Below, piece after piece: positions 49,750-52,265 of a DNA stretch of 52,265 bases. Position 1 is the first letter of the stretch. Every line of letters starts with the position of its first letter. A program made the position numbers and the translations under genes. A model generated the notes under the pieces. It worked only from the letters and a program-made list of their open reading frames with translations, did not search any database and had not been told where the DNA came from. The stretch is from Porodaedalea pini (Eukaryota; Basidiomycota; Agaricomycetes; Hymenochaetales; Hymenochaetaceae): contig NBAY01000146.1 of NCBI GenBank assembly GCA_002794775.1, positions 1 through 52,265 on the forward strand, given 5' to 3'.

Positions 49750-51068
49750 TTATACCTCGGTGACTGCTTGCTGGGATATTTCTGTTGAAACCTTCCGTTT
49801 CTCTCCTGATACTTTCTTCTTTGCTGTCGTATCAACGTCATAAGATGAGTCCGACGACGAATGCATGTTGGGGAGCGTGGCCTGATGTACAGATCGGGAA
49901 GCAAACGCGAGAGACGTAGGTACTGTGGATGCATTGGCGATGTCGTCGGGGAACGCACGACCGCGAGCTACACGCAGAATAATGAGAAGTTGTGCAATAC
50001 CCTAAGCATCCGGATGTATGTGAACACGAGAGACTGAGAAACAATGCTTGCTGAAGGCTTACCTGTACATGACTTATGGACAAGAAAACCAGATTTGACA
50101 CGTTTGAATGCAGCGCAAAGGCCACAATGTATATCACACCCAGTGCAGAATACATCGCTGCAGACTCAATAATCATCGCCGCGATCGAGACGTACGTTCT
50201 GGCGTACTCCGATCCAAGTGTGTCTCGCACCCGCTTACGAGCAGCGATGAGGCGACCCACAACGAGTATGGTGTATATGATGTTCGTTCCCACCGCTATG
50301 CAGAGGTACGCGAGCTGAACGTTGATGTTATAGAAGACTGCGCCTTTAGATTCGGTCAGGACGAGAATGGACATCACTAGTGTTCAGAATTAGCGATTAA
50401 AATATAACACGAAATGGTGTCTCACTCACCGACGGAAGCGAGGAAGGGTGTACTCATTAGAACAATGATATACACTTTCCAATTCCAGATTATGAAGCAG
50501 CGATATAACTGCATTCCAATTAAAATTAAGAATCTCGACTTGACAAGTACCAGAGGATTCCATACTAGAAGGATCTCCGTGAGCCATTTCATGATATAGT
50601 AACTGGTGGTGGTAAAGGAGATCAGTGGAGCTCATGGGTATATCGTATTCAAAAAGAACTACCTGGCGAGTGCCATTCTGTTGATCCAATAGTCCAGTTC
50701 ATCATCAATCAAGGCGGCTGGTCCTCCAGGAGCATCACGTAGATCAATCCAGATCATCTGCGTGTACTTCACATTTCCGGAGAACCCAATGGTAGCAAGG
50801 ACAAAGGTTATTACTACGTAAGAGAGCAGAACTATCTTCCTGGTGTTGTTGTCGCTCTGCCGCCGAGGTTTATAGAGAAGCGCGTTGATGGATTGAATAG
50901 TAAGGAGTGCATAAACTCCTTTGGAGATGAAGAGTGAATGTATATCTCAACCGATCAGCAGAGAATCAAACAAAAGTAGAGCTCACCATATGACACGCCT
51001 CCTAGGATCATCCCGCTAAGCCTTGACCTTTCCAGCCACAGATCAGTGGTTGGTTGTGCTTGAGACAT
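49750..51068 (-). CDS. Seven-TM fungal membrane protein of unknown function
   Basis: Minus-strand gene, start ATG 51066-51068; first exon 50987-51068 encodes MSQAQPTTDLWLERSRLSG and the start of TM1 (MILGGVSYGVYALLTIQS). Later segments: KIVLLSYVVITFVLATIGFSG, a loop with the sequence IDLRDAPGGPAALIDDEL, an exon joining WLTEILL to LYRCFIIWNW, VYIIVLMSTPFLASVV, AYLCIAVGTNIIYTILVVGR, IIESAAMYSALGVIYIVAF, and GIAQLLIILRVARGRA. The cytosolic tail is Ser/Lys-rich and ends QAVTEV (stop TAA 49750-49752). The arrangement (LLLYRCF, AARKRVR loop, ESAAMYS TM6) is typical of a large family of uncharacterised Agaricomycete 7-TM proteins, sometimes likened to GPCRs; ligand and coupling are unknown. Confidence 0.82.
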
Positions 51069-51793
51069 CTTGCTAAAACGAGAGTTATCAATATGGTGTT
51101 GGGGCGATTAGGTGCTGTTTTACGATGAATCTGATATGGCTGTATATAAGAGCTCATACCTCGTTGGCGCTTTTGCGGTGTCTTGTGGTTTGCCGCAACA
51201 CAAGTTCTCTAGTTCAAGAGTTTGATGATGACTGAAGATGCTGATATACCATTACTGTGTTTCAGGCAGCGGCGTCGAGCTGATTGACATGAGCGGGAAG
51301 CCATTTTGATGAGGCAAATTAAGCTCCAGGTTTCATGTAGTAAGTTGCCTATAATCGATCGCTGGATATATAAAGGTTTGATAGATTAGGTAACATGCTG
51401 CACGTCCGGCCTCGAGTGTCGAGAACCTTGTCATACTCGTATCACTTGACGTATGGAGAGGCACTTATATGCTTTATCCCTCGTTCTATTTTCTTTGTCT
51501 TTTATTCTGCGTAATCCTTTCTTACTCCTTGCTCCCTCGTCTAAACTACCTGAGAGGCCACTCTTCCGGATGGACAGTCTACGCACCTGCACCAGCCGTG
51601 TCTCAGTCAGAACACCTCCCTCTGAATCAGCCTCACGCATCTTTCCGATGCTGTATGGCGCATGCTACCTAAACCCACCAATAATAATGCTGCTCCAGTT
51701 CTCATACACATCATCCAGCATATGTCCTTTGTGTCCGGCTTTCCAAGCCTCCGTGTTCCTTAGTGCATCTGATCATGATGAGCACCAACTTTA
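51069..51793. other. Intergenic, right end
   Basis: No recognisable gene. A TATATAAAG motif near 51366 faces right, and a plus-strand open frame of 113 codons (51453-51794) follows, but it shows no known domain. It directly precedes the hairpin array. Confidence 0.4.
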
Positions 51794-51903
51794 GTCCCGG
51801 CTTCACCGGGACTTCACTTCAAACACAGTGCTTAGATCTGTCTCAGCTTCACTGAGACTTTTGTTTATGGCAATGCTCAGATCCATCCTGGCTTTGCCAG
51901 GAC
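51794..51903 (+). repeat. Three tandem hairpin units with compensating stem changes
   Basis: Hairpins at 51794-51812 (GTCCCGG CTTCA CCGGGAC), 51840-51858 (GTCTCAG CTTCA CTGAGAC) and 51886-51902 (TCCTGG CTTTG CCAGGA) are spaced 46 and 45 nt apart. Stem sequences differ but remain paired, and the loop is nearly constant. The linkers share a weaker AGATC-type similarity. The identity of the parent element is unknown. Confidence 0.7.
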
Positions 51904-52104
51904 TTGGGTTTATTGCCCTTTTCAGAAGTATTGTCACACGTGATTTCACTTTTTTTCGTGCCACAAGAGCCTCAAGACACAAACATTTTCATATCTCAAC
52001 CAAAAGTTAACCTTTTTGCATCATCTAAGTTGCTAAATTCATTTTTTTAATCTCATCTTTCATCTTTCAACAAGAGTGATAACAAATAGTCAAAATTTGA
52101 GTCC

Positions 52105-52126
52105 AAAACAGCAAAAATGCTGTTTT
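52105..52126 (+). repeat. Perfect 8-bp inverted repeat
   Basis: AAAACAGC, six-base loop, GCTGTTTT. It lies in an AT-rich stretch 200 nt after the hairpin array and may belong to the same element. Confidence 0.5.
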
Positions 52127-52265
52127 TGAACCATTTCTCTTGTTCATTTTTTCCTGCACTCAGATTTCACTGTACAGTGCTCCAACGCCAGCCCAGAATT
52201 CCAGTATTAGTCTATTATGAATTTACAGACATGATGATGTAATGAGATGTATTGTGAGTGTAGAT

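Noticed and set aside
51794..51858. tRNA or snoRNA gene at the right end.
   Set aside because: The hairpins do not form a cloverleaf, and no A/B box or C/D box arrangement is visible.

Overview
The window is nuclear DNA of a filamentous basidiomycete, most likely an Agaricomycete. Genes carry many 48-70 nt GT-AG introns, and the content fits: a chromodomain Ty3/gypsy element, a membrane-anchored hybrid histidine kinase, a NACHT-WD40 protein, an F-box/LRR-like protein and a basidiomycete-type 7-TM protein. There is no rRNA, tRNA, CRISPR or prokaryotic operon structure that I can support. For several genes I assembled exon models by hand; where coding lengths are quoted, the splice phases close exactly, which is the main internal check.

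Layout. 1-5160 is a nest of transposons: the 3' part of a decayed Ty3/gypsy retrotransposon with its 3' LTR sits inside a Tc1/mariner-like transposase gene. 5578-10084 is a 1244-aa hybrid histidine kinase. 10931-15843 is a C2-like/NACHT/WD40 STAND (NLR-like) gene whose near-identical WD40 array is broken by an 11-nt deletion. 17599-18657 is an uncharacterised two-TM protein. 19286-19856 is a relic of an aldo/keto reductase. 20594-22740 is an 18-exon zinc alcohol dehydrogenase with 8-nt and 9-nt exons. 23366-23813 is a small hydrophilic protein, and 24464-25840 an F-box protein.

26229-34830 (minus strand) is a run of three transporters: two tandem MUP1/LAT-like amino-acid permeases and a DHA2-type MFS exporter. 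34831-37595 has no gene I can support. 37596-39139 encodes an HPM1/METTL18-like protein-histidine methyltransferase. 41046-43618 (minus) is the calcineurin catalytic subunit, and 43860-45030 (minus) an UNC-50/GMH1 Golgi protein. 45737-47444 is a low-complexity Met-Pro / Ser-Asp / Gly-Arg protein. 47843-49269 (minus) is the intact aldo/keto reductase related to the relic at 19.3 kb. 49750-51068 (minus) is a 7-TM protein of unknown function. The right end (51.8-52.2 kb) holds a short array of hairpins with compensating stem changes.

The genes do not form one pathway. The most notable items are the rapidly evolving, possibly broken WD40 recognition array of the NLR-like gene, the pure CGA-to-TGA pattern of decay in the gypsy pol frame, the microexon-rich dehydrogenase, the conserved upstream block shared by the two tandem permeases, and the covarying hairpin array at the right edge.
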